This document shows positions 1 to 8,223 of a DNA stretch of 22,531 nt, piece after piece (position 1 is the first letter of the stretch; each line of letters begins with the position of its first letter). The stretch is from an uncultured Lachnospiraceae bacterium (GTDB lineage: Bacteria; Bacillota; Clostridia; Lachnospirales; Lachnospiraceae). Where the stretch lies: NCBI GenBank assembly GCA_910587155.1, contig CAJULA010000038.1:1-22531 (forward strand), written 5' to 3'. Made by a program: the position numbers and the translations under genes. The notes below the pieces were generated by a model. That model ran no database searches. It was not told the DNA's origin and saw only the letters and a program-made list of their open reading frames with translations.

Positions 1-345
1 ACCTTTTTTACTTTTTCTTCCAGTTTTTTCTCTGGCCTGTCCGCCGCTTATTTTCTGCGGTGGAATTATATATTACCATCTCTTTCCTGTATTTGTCAAC
101 ACCTTTTTTTATTTTCTACGACATTTTCTGTGGTGACGATGTATTCCCGATGGAATAACATGAAAACAGCCGCCAGATCTCTCCGGCAGCTGCTCTCGGC
201 TCTCATATTTTCCATTATTGTCCAAAGGACACGCTGATGAAATCATCGCTTCCGCTTAGCCTCTGACAGACACACACGGATTCGCAAAGGAAAATGCTGC
301 TTGGCAGTGCAAATCAGGTGTGGGCGACGCCAGATCAGCGTTTTC
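1..345. other. Intergenic region, left edge, no gene seen
   Basis: No reading frame with a convincing start and ribosome binding site is visible on either strand. The stretch holds a leftward promoter (separate entry) and a small perfect inverted repeat at 142-157 (TATTCC, loop CGAT, GGAATA). No clear hairpin-plus-T-tract terminator follows the chemotaxis gene that ends at 346. Confidence 0.6.
70..99 (-). promoter_or_regulatory. Sigma-A promoter for a gene left of the window
   Basis: On the minus strand there is a perfect -35 box TTGACA (99-94), an 18-base spacer and a -10 box TAATAT (75-70). It points out of the window to the left, so its gene is not visible here. Confidence 0.6.
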
Positions 346-2082
346 CTAATTCAAATCTATAAAACCGCCGGAACGCCCCGCTCCATTGCTCTGTGCACCC
401 ATGGCATATTCCTGCCGCAGTGTAAACTTAGCCACCAGATTTCTGAGCATATCCGCCTGACTGGAAAGCTCCTCGCTGGCTGCGGCACTTTCCACTGCAG
501 TGGCAGAATTGGTCTGCACCACACTGGATATCTGGTTCACGCCGGTCGTGACCTGTTCCACAGCACCGGCCTCTCTTTCAGCGGCTTCCGCTATCATATC
601 CACTTTGGATGCTGCCGTCCTGACCTTATCCACTACCTTGGTCAGTGCCTGTGCCGTGGAATCTGCAATCTCCATCCCCCGTTTTACGGCTTTGATGGAA
701 TTTTCGATCAGTTCCGCAGTATCTTTGGATGCTTCCGAACTCTTGCCTGCAAGGTTGCGCACTTCGTCAGCCACCACTGCAAATCCTTTGCCGGTAACGC
801 CTGCCCGCGACGCTTCTACGGCCGCGTTGAATGCGAGAAGATTTGTCTGGAAAGCAATGTCTTCAATCGTCTTGATGATCTTGCCGATCTCATTGGATGT
901 GCGGGTGATCTCCTCCATAGCAGTGATCATCTCCCGCATATACTGATTGCATTCTTCCATATCGTCGCCGGCAGTATCGGACTGTTCCTTTGCTTCTATT
1001 GCATTTTCTGCCGTATCCTTGACCTGATAGGAAATATCAGAAATCGTGGCGGCAAGCTCCTCTACCGCGGCAGCCTGTTCCGTAGCCCCCTGCGAGAGTG
1101 CCTGCGCGCCGTCCGATACCTGCCCGGAACCTGCGGACACTTCGTTTGCACTTATATTAATCTGTCCCAGTGTGGAACTCAGATCACGATTGAGCTTGCG
1201 TATGGACAGGAGCAGGTTGCCAAAGTCCCCCACATAATGCTGTTCCGCTTCCGTGCGGACATCAAAATTGCCGTCCGCCATTTCCCGCAGCAGTCTGGAG
1301 GCATCAGAGATAACGGCTGCCAGTATAACCGTCATATTTTTAAACGCCTGGGCCAAAGACCCCAGTTCGTCCCGCGACCGATATGTAATATTGATGTCAA
1401 ATTCACCGCCCACAATTTTGTTGGCAGCACCCTCCAGCTCACGCAGGGGCCGCGTGATCAGCCTTGTCAGATAAATGGAAAGAATCAGGGTAATGATCAG
1501 TGCCACGCCTGCCAGTCCAAGCTGTTCAAATACCAGGGTCTTCTGCATACTGACGGTGTCCAGATAATCCTCTTCCGCATTTTTCTCTGCGGCATTGCTG
1601 ATCTGTATCAGCATATTTACAGTCTCATCTATTAACGGCTGATACTCATCCAGCAACAGCGTCTGGGCCGCTTTGTTGTCCGTCTGCGCAATCTCCAGTA
1701 CTGTCTCCTGCAAGGTCACGGCCTCAGTCAGACTGTCCGCAAATGCATTCATCAGTTCTGTCTCATCTGAAAAGTTGGCAAACACCCATTCAGAGTCTTC
1801 CTCCAGCTTATCCAGCTCTTTTCTGATATCGGCCATATAACTCTCTCTTTTATCCTCATCATCCGTAATCGTATAAAAGGAAAGGTCCTTGACAACGATC
1901 TGCAGGCCACGGCGCATGCTCATAATCCTGTTTGTGATCTGATATCCTACATTATAAAAGTCAGAGTATTTCTCCGCATTCATCTGCAGCCCTCTGATGG
2001 ATGTCACCACTGTTATACAGAACAGGACGATGATCAACATAAATGTTACCAGTAATTTTGTTCCGATTTTCAGATTTTTCAT
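346..2082 (-). CDS. Methyl-accepting chemotaxis protein
   Basis: This is a transmembrane chemoreceptor that passes a ligand signal through the membrane to the CheA/CheW kinase complex. Of its 578 residues, the first membrane segment is about 10-29, followed by an extracytoplasmic helical sensor (about 30-184, four-helix-bundle type). A second membrane segment (185-206) and a HAMP linker (207-258) come next. The long cytoplasmic coiled coil has its conserved hairpin tip at about 405-440 (IEDIAFQTNLLAFNAAVEAS, then GKGFAVVADEVRNLA). I chose the ATG at 2082 because AAGGAG at 2094-2089 lies six bases upstream. An ATG at 2088 directly abuts that site and would leave no spacing. The gene stands alone under its own promoter, with no che genes in the window. 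The ligand cannot be told from sequence. No C-terminal pentapeptide for CheR docking is seen. Confidence 0.95.
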   Translation of the reverse strand: MKNLKIGTKLLVTFMLIIVLFCITVVTSIRGLQMNAEKYSDFYNVGYQITNRIMSMRRGLQIVVKDLSFYTITDDEDKRESYMADIRKELDKLEEDSEWVFANFSDETELMNAFADSLTEAVTLQETVLEIAQTDNKAAQTLLLDEYQPLIDETVNMLIQISNAAEKNAEEDYLDTVSMQKTLVFEQLGLAGVALIITLILSIYLTRLITRPLRELEGAANKIVGGEFDINITYRSRDELGSLAQAFKNMTVILAAVISDASRLLREMADGNFDVRTEAEQHYVGDFGNLLLSIRKLNRDLSSTLGQINISANEVSAGSGQVSDGAQALSQGATEQAAAVEELAATISDISYQVKDTAENAIEAKEQSDTAGDDMEECNQYMREMITAMEEITRTSNEIGKIIKTIEDIAFQTNLLAFNAAVEASRAGVTGKGFAVVADEVRNLAGKSSEASKDTAELIENSIKAVKRGMEIADSTAQALTKVVDKVRTAASKVDMIAEAAEREAGAVEQVTTGVNQISSVVQTNSATAVESAAASEELSSQADMLRNLVAKFTLRQEYAMGAQSNGAGRSGGFIDLN

Positions 2083-2142
2083 TTCCATCTCCTTGTGTTT
2101 TACCTGAGAGTTCCTCACGAGGTTACTTTTGTGATATTATAA

Positions 2143-2171
2143 ATTATAATAGATTCCCCGTGATCTGTCTA
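2143..2171 (-). promoter_or_regulatory. Sigma-A promoter of the chemotaxis receptor gene
   Basis: Minus strand: -35 TAGACA (2171-2166), 17-base spacer, perfect -10 TATAAT (2148-2143). The leader to the ATG at 2082 is only about 55 nt, too short for a large riboswitch. Confidence 0.75.
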
Positions 2172-2220
2172 CTTTCCGGCAATTTCTTTTTATGGAAAAT
2201 ATAAGGAGCGGTTAAAAAAA

Positions 2221-3051
2221 TCACAATTCGTGGAAAATCGGCTCCATCTTGTCAAACGTACAGAAAAAACGAAATCCCAGGCCTTTTAACAATGCTTTGG
2301 CGTCTTCCAGTCCCTCGCCCAGATGTGCCGGCGCATGACTGTCGCTGCCGATCGTTATAATTTCACCGCCAGGTTCCCGGTATTGCTTCAATATATTGAT
2401 GGAAGGCGTGGTATCTTTGAGACCATATCGGTGGTATGAAGTATTAAATTCTATGCCTTTTCCGTCTCGGATAACTCTCTGCAGGATTTCTGATATGACA
2501 GGCCTGATCTTTTCATAGGGAAACACGCCTTGTTTATCATATCGTGCTATGAGATCCAAATGCCCCAGTACACTGTAATTCTTGTATGTACTCACAAGAT
2601 TGTATATTTCCTCATAATAACGCCTGTTATATTCCTCCTGACTTCTGTTTCTCTGAAAATCCTGTGTCCAAAGTTCCAGATTGTCTATCTGATGTACCGA
2701 ACATATGACAAAATCCAGCGGATATTTCTGAAACAATGTCTCGTATTGGGGAATTGTGTGCATCTGCATGCCAAATTCCAGCCCCGCCCTGATGGTGATT
2801 TTTGCATCATAAATATATTGAAGTTCTCTGATCCGGGCAAAGTACAGGGGATAGTCAACATTTGCAAGCAGCTCTTCTCCCCTGCAGATCATGGGTTGAT
2901 CGCAGTCCCAATCATCCTTGATGCCATAATCCACATGATCCGTAAAGCATAGTTCCTGTATTCCTCTCGTTATGGCGTCTCTGACCACCTGGTCCATGGA
3001 ATATACCGAATCATCACTGAACTGTGTATGTACATGATAATCTGCCAGCAT
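2221..3051 (-). CDS. PHP-domain phosphatase, histidinol-phosphatase (HisK/HisJ) family
   Basis: This is a soluble metal-dependent phosphoesterase of the PHP family, probably hydrolysing L-histidinol phosphate to histidinol in histidine synthesis. Its 276 residues carry the full set of metal ligands: H6/H8 (DYHVHTQFSDDS), D38-H39 (FTDHVD), E92 (AGLEFG), H120 (CSVHQ), H164 with D166 (GHLDL), and D237 with H239 (GSDSHA). The length fits the family (about 260-280). AAGGGGG precedes the ATG by six bases. The gene starts 12 bases after the MATE stop codon, so the two were probably one operon. No other his gene is in the window, so a different phosphorylated substrate is possible. Confidence 0.85.
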   Translation of the reverse strand: MLADYHVHTQFSDDSVYSMDQVVRDAITRGIQELCFTDHVDYGIKDDWDCDQPMICRGEELLANVDYPLYFARIRELQYIYDAKITIRAGLEFGMQMHTIPQYETLFQKYPLDFVICSVHQIDNLELWTQDFQRNRSQEEYNRRYYEEIYNLVSTYKNYSVLGHLDLIARYDKQGVFPYEKIRPVISEILQRVIRDGKGIEFNTSYHRYGLKDTTPSINILKQYREPGGEIITIGSDSHAPAHLGEGLEDAKALLKGLGFRFFCTFDKMEPIFHEL

Positions 3052-3063
3052 ACGAATCCCCCT

Positions 3064-4403
3064 TTAGTTTGTCAGATTGTTGACCCAGTCGTATTTTCTG
3101 TAGTGACGGTATACGGCCGGCAGCTTTATGATCTCATCCAGATTGAGAATAAAATAAACGGTCAGCACCGAAAGACCGGCCACAAATGCGCACAAATATC
3201 CAAGCGGAACAATAATGCACCACAGTGTCACTGTATCGTAGAGTAATCCAAACCTTGAATCTCCTCCTGCGGGAAAGATACCTCCTATCGTCATACTGTT
3301 CACGGATTTGCCTACAAGATAATAACTGCACATAAACAGCATGCCTTTCAGATAATCCTTTGCCACCGGTGTCAGCGTGGTCATCTGCAGGATCAGCGGT
3401 GTCAGCGCAAGCAATAGCAGGCCCGAGAAAACACCACAGACAAGAGCCGCTTTCGTTAGCGCTCTGCCCATTTTTCTGGCTGTTTCCGGATGATCCGCTC
3501 CCAGCTCGTTTCCGACAAGTATACTGCCTGCACTCCCCAGCCCAAGACAAAGACAAAGACAAACCAGCAGATTTTTTGAAATATTGGCGATACTGTTTGC
3601 CGCAACCGCATCTGCTCCCAGATGTCCCATAATAACGGAATACATCGTAAAACCTCCGCCCCAGACAAGTTCATTGAACAGAACAGGCCCCACCTTTTTC
3701 CAGAAACGTCCTGTCAGCTTCCCGCCTGACTTCCACGGGCGGATTTTCACATGTTTCATCTTCCGCACACCATAAGCAATACACCACAGCATCTGCAGCG
3801 CCGTTGCCGCCACCGTGGCCAGCGCTGCCCCCTGTACACCGAGGGCGGGCACTTTCAGCAGTCCGAATATCAGAATCGCATTCAGGCAGATGTTGAGAAT
3901 AACGGTTACGGTATTGATCACGGTACCTAGTTTTACTGCATCACAGTTTTTCATTACGGTAAGATATCCCTGAGATACGGCCGACAGCAGATAGGAAATC
4001 CCCACATACCGCAGATAACTGCTCCCCCTAGCAATCAGCTCCGTTTCATTTGTGAAAAAGCACATGATCCTGACCGGATACAAGATCGCACCCGCTGAAA
4101 AAAAGACGGCCACCAGGCAGGAAATTCTAAGGACAAGACTTACGGTCTGCGAAATGCCGTCGTAATCTTTCTTTCCATAATATTGTGCAACAAACATGTT
4201 TTCGCCTATGATAAATGCTGTCATAAAGAGATTAACAGAAATGTCACCTGAGCCGCCAGTGCCACAGCCGCCATGGCATTCTGATCCAGGCGCCCCAGCA
4301 TAATGGCATCACTGGCTCCCACCAGCGCAAGCACAAATTGCTGAAAAGCGATCGGTAACACCAACCGCAGGAATTTTCCATGCAGGATATTGTATTCTTT
4401 CAT
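3064..4403 (-). pseudogene. MATE family efflux transporter, frameshifted
   Basis: MATE proteins are 12-helix antiporters that export drugs or metabolites using Na+ or H+. The first part (4403-4221) encodes about 60 residues from MKEYNILHGKFLRLVLPIAF to VTFLLISL and then stops. The remainder (from 4224) continues in another frame as MTAFIIGENMFVAQYYGKKD through the rest of the helices. Joined, the product is about 446 residues, the normal MATE length. The break lies at about 4231-4238. One extra T in that run (CTGTTT for CTGTT) would restore a smooth reading QVTFLFNLFMTAF. Upstream stop and downstream ATG overlap as ATGA, so reinitiation could still make two pieces. The start has GGGAGGGAG upstream and two candidates: GTG at 4406 or ATG at 4403. 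The cause may be a real pseudogene, phase variation or a sequencing error. Confidence 0.85.
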
Positions 4404-4459
4404 CACGGATCTCCCTCCCGATTATGGATTTCGATTGGAAACCAGTTTCTTTTTTAACA

Positions 4460-4489
4460 ATATCATGCTTTCTTATATAATTCTTTCAA
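4460..4489 (-). promoter_or_regulatory. Weak candidate promoter for the MATE/PHP operon
   Basis: Minus strand: -35 TTGAAA (4489-4484), 18-base spacer, poor -10 TGATAT (4465-4460). The position upstream of the MATE start is right, but the match is modest. Confidence 0.3.
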
Positions 4490-4516
4490 TATTTGCTCTT
4501 ATTTTATAACAATCTT

Positions 4517-5503
4517 TTATTTCTCTTTTCTTGCGTGCTGCAAAATCCATGTCGTCCAGTCCGGATAATATCTGGCCAGAATATGAGTATCATCTGTCGT
4601 ACATGCTTCCGACAGGTTGCCGGTCTCATCATCAAAAAGTTCATTGGCATCCAGATAAAATATTGTCTCTCCGTCTGCCATCCGTGCCAGCGCCTCATTA
4701 AAACGGTCAATATTTTCATTATTGTAAATCGGAGACGCCGCTGATTTCTTTTCCGTGATATGCAGGTTCGCCTCGAGGAAAATCAACGCCTGGGGCTGCA
4801 GCTCGCGGATCCGGTCTATCATCTGTGCATATTTCAGTACTGTATGATCAAAATCATATCCCAGTTCATTGATACCCATCATCAGATAAATCTTGCCGAA
4901 CTGTCTTTCCGAAAGAACTGTTTCCAGCCGTTTCTTCTCTCCGGATGTGGTGGAAAACTTTTTGGAAAAAACCTTATATACACTCATGCCCAAATCTGCC
5001 ACCACTTCCGCGTTTCCCAGATCGCCATATTCCTGAAGGCCTACCGTACGCGAATCCCCGATAAAAAGTGCGTCATCAAAATAGGTGCGATCCGCCGTAT
5101 ACATTTCAGGCTGCTGCCCGATTTCTTCTTCCGTTTCCGAAAGTGACGTCTCTTCCGGCAGAGCATTTTCCTCCCCGCCGGAGGAAGAATTCCCGCCTTC
5201 GCCCAAACTGCCTGTGGCATCTGCCTGCCCGGCATCCGCCGTCCCCTCTGCCGCACTGTCGGCAGCCTTTGCAGCCATGTGCACAGCACCGTCTTCTTCC
5301 GCCCCGGCGTCATCCCAATCCCAGACCTGTCCGAGGGATGCAGACACCGCCTGCGCTTTTGTGGTCATATCTGAAAGCCATCTGTTCATCTCCCCGCTCC
5401 GGATACTGTCGTATCCTCCGATCAGAGCGGCAATCGTCAGACTCATTACAAGTAATGCCGTATAAGAACATTTTCCTTTCTTTCTTCTTTTTCTTTCTTT
5501 CAT
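4517..5503 (-). CDS. Membrane-anchored SGNH/GDSL-type hydrolase of the acylation cluster
   Basis: This is an extracytoplasmic esterase/acyltransferase-like protein. Its 328 residues begin with a very basic N-terminus (MKERKRRKKGK) and one membrane helix (about 13-31). A low-complexity linker rich in Ala, Gly, Ser, Glu and Asp follows (about 65-135). The SGNH domain (about 143-325) shows block I FIGDSRT (S151), the G-x-N-E block at 210-213 and the late catalytic pair in DDTH (D304, H307). The ATG at 5503 is chosen because AGAGGAAA sits just upstream. The frame stays open to 5599, but that extension runs through hairpin-rich intergenic DNA and lacks a good ribosome site. It is last in the MBOAT cluster, so it probably adds, moves or removes acyl groups on a surface polymer. 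The exact substrate is unknown. Confidence 0.8.
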   Translation of the reverse strand: MKERKRRKKGKCSYTALLVMSLTIAALIGGYDSIRSGEMNRWLSDMTTKAQAVSASLGQVWDWDDAGAEEDGAVHMAAKAADSAAEGTADAGQADATGSLGEGGNSSSGGEENALPEETSLSETEEEIGQQPEMYTADRTYFDDALFIGDSRTVGLQEYGDLGNAEVVADLGMSVYKVFSKKFSTTSGEKKRLETVLSERQFGKIYLMMGINELGYDFDHTVLKYAQMIDRIRELQPQALIFLEANLHITEKKSAASPIYNNENIDRFNEALARMADGETIFYLDANELFDDETGNLSEACTTDDTHILARYYPDWTTWILQHARKEK

Positions 5504-5552
5504 ATCCGGTTTCCTCTTATCTATGAAAGTATTAAATCCTTCCGGCAGGTCT

Positions 5553-5648
5553 GCGCACTCGCTGCGCTGTCCGTGCATGCGCAATGCAGCTTGCTGCATG
5601 TGTGCATATCCTTTCTGAGAGGAAACACTGATTAAATCAGCACTTCCT
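5553..5648 (-). repeat. Hairpin-rich intergenic element with three inverted repeats
   Basis: Between the MBOAT gene ending at 5648 and the SGNH start lie three palindromes. The first (5620-5648) has minus-strand arms AGGAAGTGCTGATT and AATCAGTGTTTCCT around a single T. It forms 14 pairs including three G-U wobbles, so it pairs fully only as minus-strand RNA. The second (5584-5599) is ATGCAG, CAAG, CTGCAT. The third (5553-5567) is GCGCA, GCGAG, TGCGC. No T-tract follows, so it is not a typical terminator. It may be a dispersed REP-like element or an intercistronic RNA structure. Confidence 0.55.
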
Positions 5649-7060
5649 TAGAATTGATAATACAGAAACGGATCATCCAGACCCAAATACATACAGTATA
5701 CACTGGCCCAGAACAAGATCAGCAGCCCAAATGTTACCAGAAATGTATCCTTCCTTTTTTCATATAATTTGCGCGGAATTCCTGTACAGCAAAAGACGGC
5801 CGCCGCCAGCGACAGAAAATAGGCGACCGCGTATTTGGCAAAATCCCCCTGAAATACGTTCGCCGCACTGCCTGGCTGTCGGAAAAAGGGAAACAGCCTG
5901 CTCAGATAAGTCACAAGCTGCCCCAGGTCTGTGACCGCAAACACAAGCCAGGACAACGGGATCACCGCCAGCATATACAGGTGCCCCAGAAAAGGCAGTC
6001 TGTCAAACACGGCTGCCAGCCCCCTTTTTTCCAGCAAAAGCAATAGAAACAGAAAAAAGCCCCACAAAACAAAATTCCAGCTTGCTCCATGCCACAGCCC
6101 TGTCAACATCCATACAAAAAAAAGATTGCGGTACGGATGGTGCCGGTTGCCGCCCAGCGGTATGTAAACATATTCCCGAAACCAGCCGCCCAGCGTCATA
6201 TGCCATCGCCGCCAGAATTCTGTCATGGAACGGGCCAGATAAGGATTTCGAAAGTTGTCCGGAAATTGAAATCCCATAATCAGCCCCAGTCCCCTGGCCA
6301 TCAGGGAGTATCCGTAAAAATCAAAGTAAATCTGCAGGGTAAACGCCGCAATGCCCAGCCACGCCAGCGGGCAGGAAATACTATCATATCCAATTGTCCC
6401 CATCTGTGTCCACAGACTGCCCACCCGATTGGCAATCAGCACCTTCAGAGCCAGTCCGATCGTAAATTCCCGCAGCCCCTCTTCCACATTCCCATAAGAA
6501 TGAATCCGAAACTGCATCCGCGCCTGTACCTGACTGTATGTCACAATCGGTCCGGCTATCAGTTGAGGAAACATGCAAAGATATGTCCCCAGTGTCAGAA
6601 TCGACCGCTCGACAGGTACTTTTTTCCAATAAACATCCAGCAGATAGGAGCTGATCTGAAAGGTATAAAAGCTGATGCCAATGGGCAGAGGCAGATTTAC
6701 TGCCGGGATACTGCTTTCCATCCCCATCCGCTTCAGCAGAGCGTTCATATTTGCACTCAGAAAATCCAGATATTTAAACCAGAACAGGCTGCCGATATTC
6801 CATGTCATACCCGCAAGCAGCCATACGCGCCGCCAGCTTTCCTGTCTGCATGCCGCAATCAGACGGGCCGCCATATAATTGCCGAAAACGGAGACAAGGA
6901 TCAGCAGCAGATATGCGGGATGCTCTCTGACTCCATAAAAATAAAAGAGCAGACTGGCCCCAAACAGCACTGCATTCCTGCCGACTGCGGGAAACAGGAA
7001 ATACACCAGTAAAAATATGGGTAAAAAATAAAAAAGGAATGTAAAACTGCTGAAAACCAT
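5648..7060 (-). CDS. MBOAT family O-acyltransferase (AlgI/PatA-like), copy 1
   Basis: This is a polytopic membrane acyltransferase that passes acyl groups (usually acetyl) across the membrane toward a surface polymer. The 470 residues begin MVFSSFTFLFYFLP, typical of AlgI-type MBOATs. They contain the conserved blocks PLPIGISFYTFQ, PQLIAGPIVTYSQ, LQIYFDFYGYS, EFWRRWHMTLGGWFREYVYI (H287) and LTGLWHGASWNF (H324, the invariant MBOAT histidine). Length and order match the family. The ATG at 7060 has AAGGGA about 9-10 bases upstream. It follows the DHHW gene after 52 bases in the same operon. The polymer acted on is not evident. Confidence 0.93.
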   Translation of the reverse strand: MVFSSFTFLFYFLPIFLLVYFLFPAVGRNAVLFGASLLFYFYGVREHPAYLLLILVSVFGNYMAARLIAACRQESWRRVWLLAGMTWNIGSLFWFKYLDFLSANMNALLKRMGMESSIPAVNLPLPIGISFYTFQISSYLLDVYWKKVPVERSILTLGTYLCMFPQLIAGPIVTYSQVQARMQFRIHSYGNVEEGLREFTIGLALKVLIANRVGSLWTQMGTIGYDSISCPLAWLGIAAFTLQIYFDFYGYSLMARGLGLIMGFQFPDNFRNPYLARSMTEFWRRWHMTLGGWFREYVYIPLGGNRHHPYRNLFFVWMLTGLWHGASWNFVLWGFFLFLLLLLEKRGLAAVFDRLPFLGHLYMLAVIPLSWLVFAVTDLGQLVTYLSRLFPFFRQPGSAANVFQGDFAKYAVAYFLSLAAAVFCCTGIPRKLYEKRKDTFLVTFGLLILFWASVYCMYLGLDDPFLYYQF

Positions 7061-7112
7061 AGGAGGATTCCCTTCTTTCCCATCATATGCCCTGATAATC
7101 AGTGCAAAACCA

Positions 7113-8210
7113 TTACTTCAACGTCTCACCATGATTAAGCACAAGGGTGCTGTACAGAAAGAGCACATCACACCCCTTAAAGTCCACAAACTGTCCCAGG
7201 AGATCCGGATGGATATAACGGATATCCACCAGTGTGATCTTCCCATAACCGCTGATCAGAAGAGGCGCCAGAGAAGAGCCAAAAGAATCCCGGAACAAAA
7301 TGAGCCTTTTGTCCGCAGGCGCCTGGGGATTGTCAATGGTAATCAGCGAGAGAGAGCCGGAGAGAAACATCTCATAAGGATCCCTTCCCATAGCCTTTTC
7401 GCTGTCATAGACCGGTATCTGCGCCTCATTCTGCCAGTCATACACCTCACAGTCCTCCATGGAGGCACCAGTCAGGTAATACAGCTGATCCGGCGAAAGC
7501 GGCAGTGCCGCCTGTCCATAATAGGCGCCATAAAAATCCCGCTCCAGAAGACGGATTTCCCAGTCGTCCGTCAGCTCCGCGTTCATGGAATCTGCAAGAC
7601 GCTCTGCCACATCCATGATCCGTTCCTGTCTCCAGTGGGGATCTGTGCGATAGTAATCGTCCTTTTCCAGGAGATCGGAAATCCGGACATACTGTGCAAA
7701 CTCCGCCATGTCTTCCATCTGTTTCTCAAACGCCGCATAGTCAAGGGCCAGATGACCGCTGTCTTTGGCCAGAAAGGCATTCTTATCGGGTATTACGGAA
7801 AAGAATACACGATTTTGTTCTGTCAGATATGTTTCACAGATATGGCGGAACCGCTCCGTACAGCGTCTGCATGAATCCCTGTCCACCGGATATTCCATGG
7901 ACGAGATATGCCCCTGCGCCACATAAATCCCATTGTTGTCCTGCCTATGGAAGATCTCTGCCGCAGTCAGCGCTTTGACACTGCGCAGCAAATCCCGGAA
8001 AGGGAATGTATCTGTCACATGCGCTTCAAAGCCTGACATAAACCGGCCAGACCATATCCCGGCCCACGACAGCTGCGGCATGGCCGCCAGACTGCGCCGT
8101 TCACTGTCGGAATAGACGCCTGCCGGCAGACACAGATTCAGTAAAAGCCCACCGGCAAGCAGCAGCGCGGTCAACAGGCAGAGTATTTTGTTTTTTTTCT
8201 TTCTCTTCAA
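7113..8210 (-). CDS. DHHW/AlgX-like SGNH-fold protein, TTG start
   Basis: This is an exported, membrane-anchored protein of the DHHW group. Members resemble AlgJ/AlgX, which complete polymer O-acetylation outside the membrane with an MBOAT partner. About 365 residues: basic start (KRKKKNK), one hydrophobic helix (about 9-30), then the extracellular domain. Likely catalytic residues are D190 and H192 in TDPHW (a variant of the name-giving DHHW motif) and S309 in FRDSFGSS. I place the start at TTG 8210: AGGAG (8224-8220) lies nine bases upstream and overlaps the stop of the previous gene. The N-terminus then begins right at the signal anchor. An upstream ATG at 8261 would overlap the MBOAT gene by 38 bases and add a non-signal prefix. 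Confidence 0.85.
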   Translation of the reverse strand: MKRKKKNKILCLLTALLLAGGLLLNLCLPAGVYSDSERRSLAAMPQLSWAGIWSGRFMSGFEAHVTDTFPFRDLLRSVKALTAAEIFHRQDNNGIYVAQGHISSMEYPVDRDSCRRCTERFRHICETYLTEQNRVFFSVIPDKNAFLAKDSGHLALDYAAFEKQMEDMAEFAQYVRISDLLEKDDYYRTDPHWRQERIMDVAERLADSMNAELTDDWEIRLLERDFYGAYYGQAALPLSPDQLYYLTGASMEDCEVYDWQNEAQIPVYDSEKAMGRDPYEMFLSGSLSLITIDNPQAPADKRLILFRDSFGSSLAPLLISGYGKITLVDIRYIHPDLLGQFVDFKGCDVLFLYSTLVLNHGETLK

Positions 8211-8223
8211 TGTTCCCGTCTCC

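Noticed and set aside
301..1635. Long open frame on the plus strand, 444 codons
   Set aside because: It lies opposite the chemotaxis receptor gene, has no ribosome site, and its translation is rich in Cys and His without any domain.
2089..2142. Leader of the chemotaxis gene considered as a c-di-GMP riboswitch
   Set aside because: It is only about 55 nt, with a small CCTC/GAGG hairpin and none of the expected conserved core.
2205..2235. Possible terminator after the PHP gene (T-run 2219-2213)
   Set aside because: The T-run is present but the preceding hairpin has only about three pairs, so I do not call it.
6089..7012. Long plus-strand frame opposite the first MBOAT gene
   Set aside because: It is a mirror of the MBOAT coding sequence, with no start signal and no recognisable protein features.
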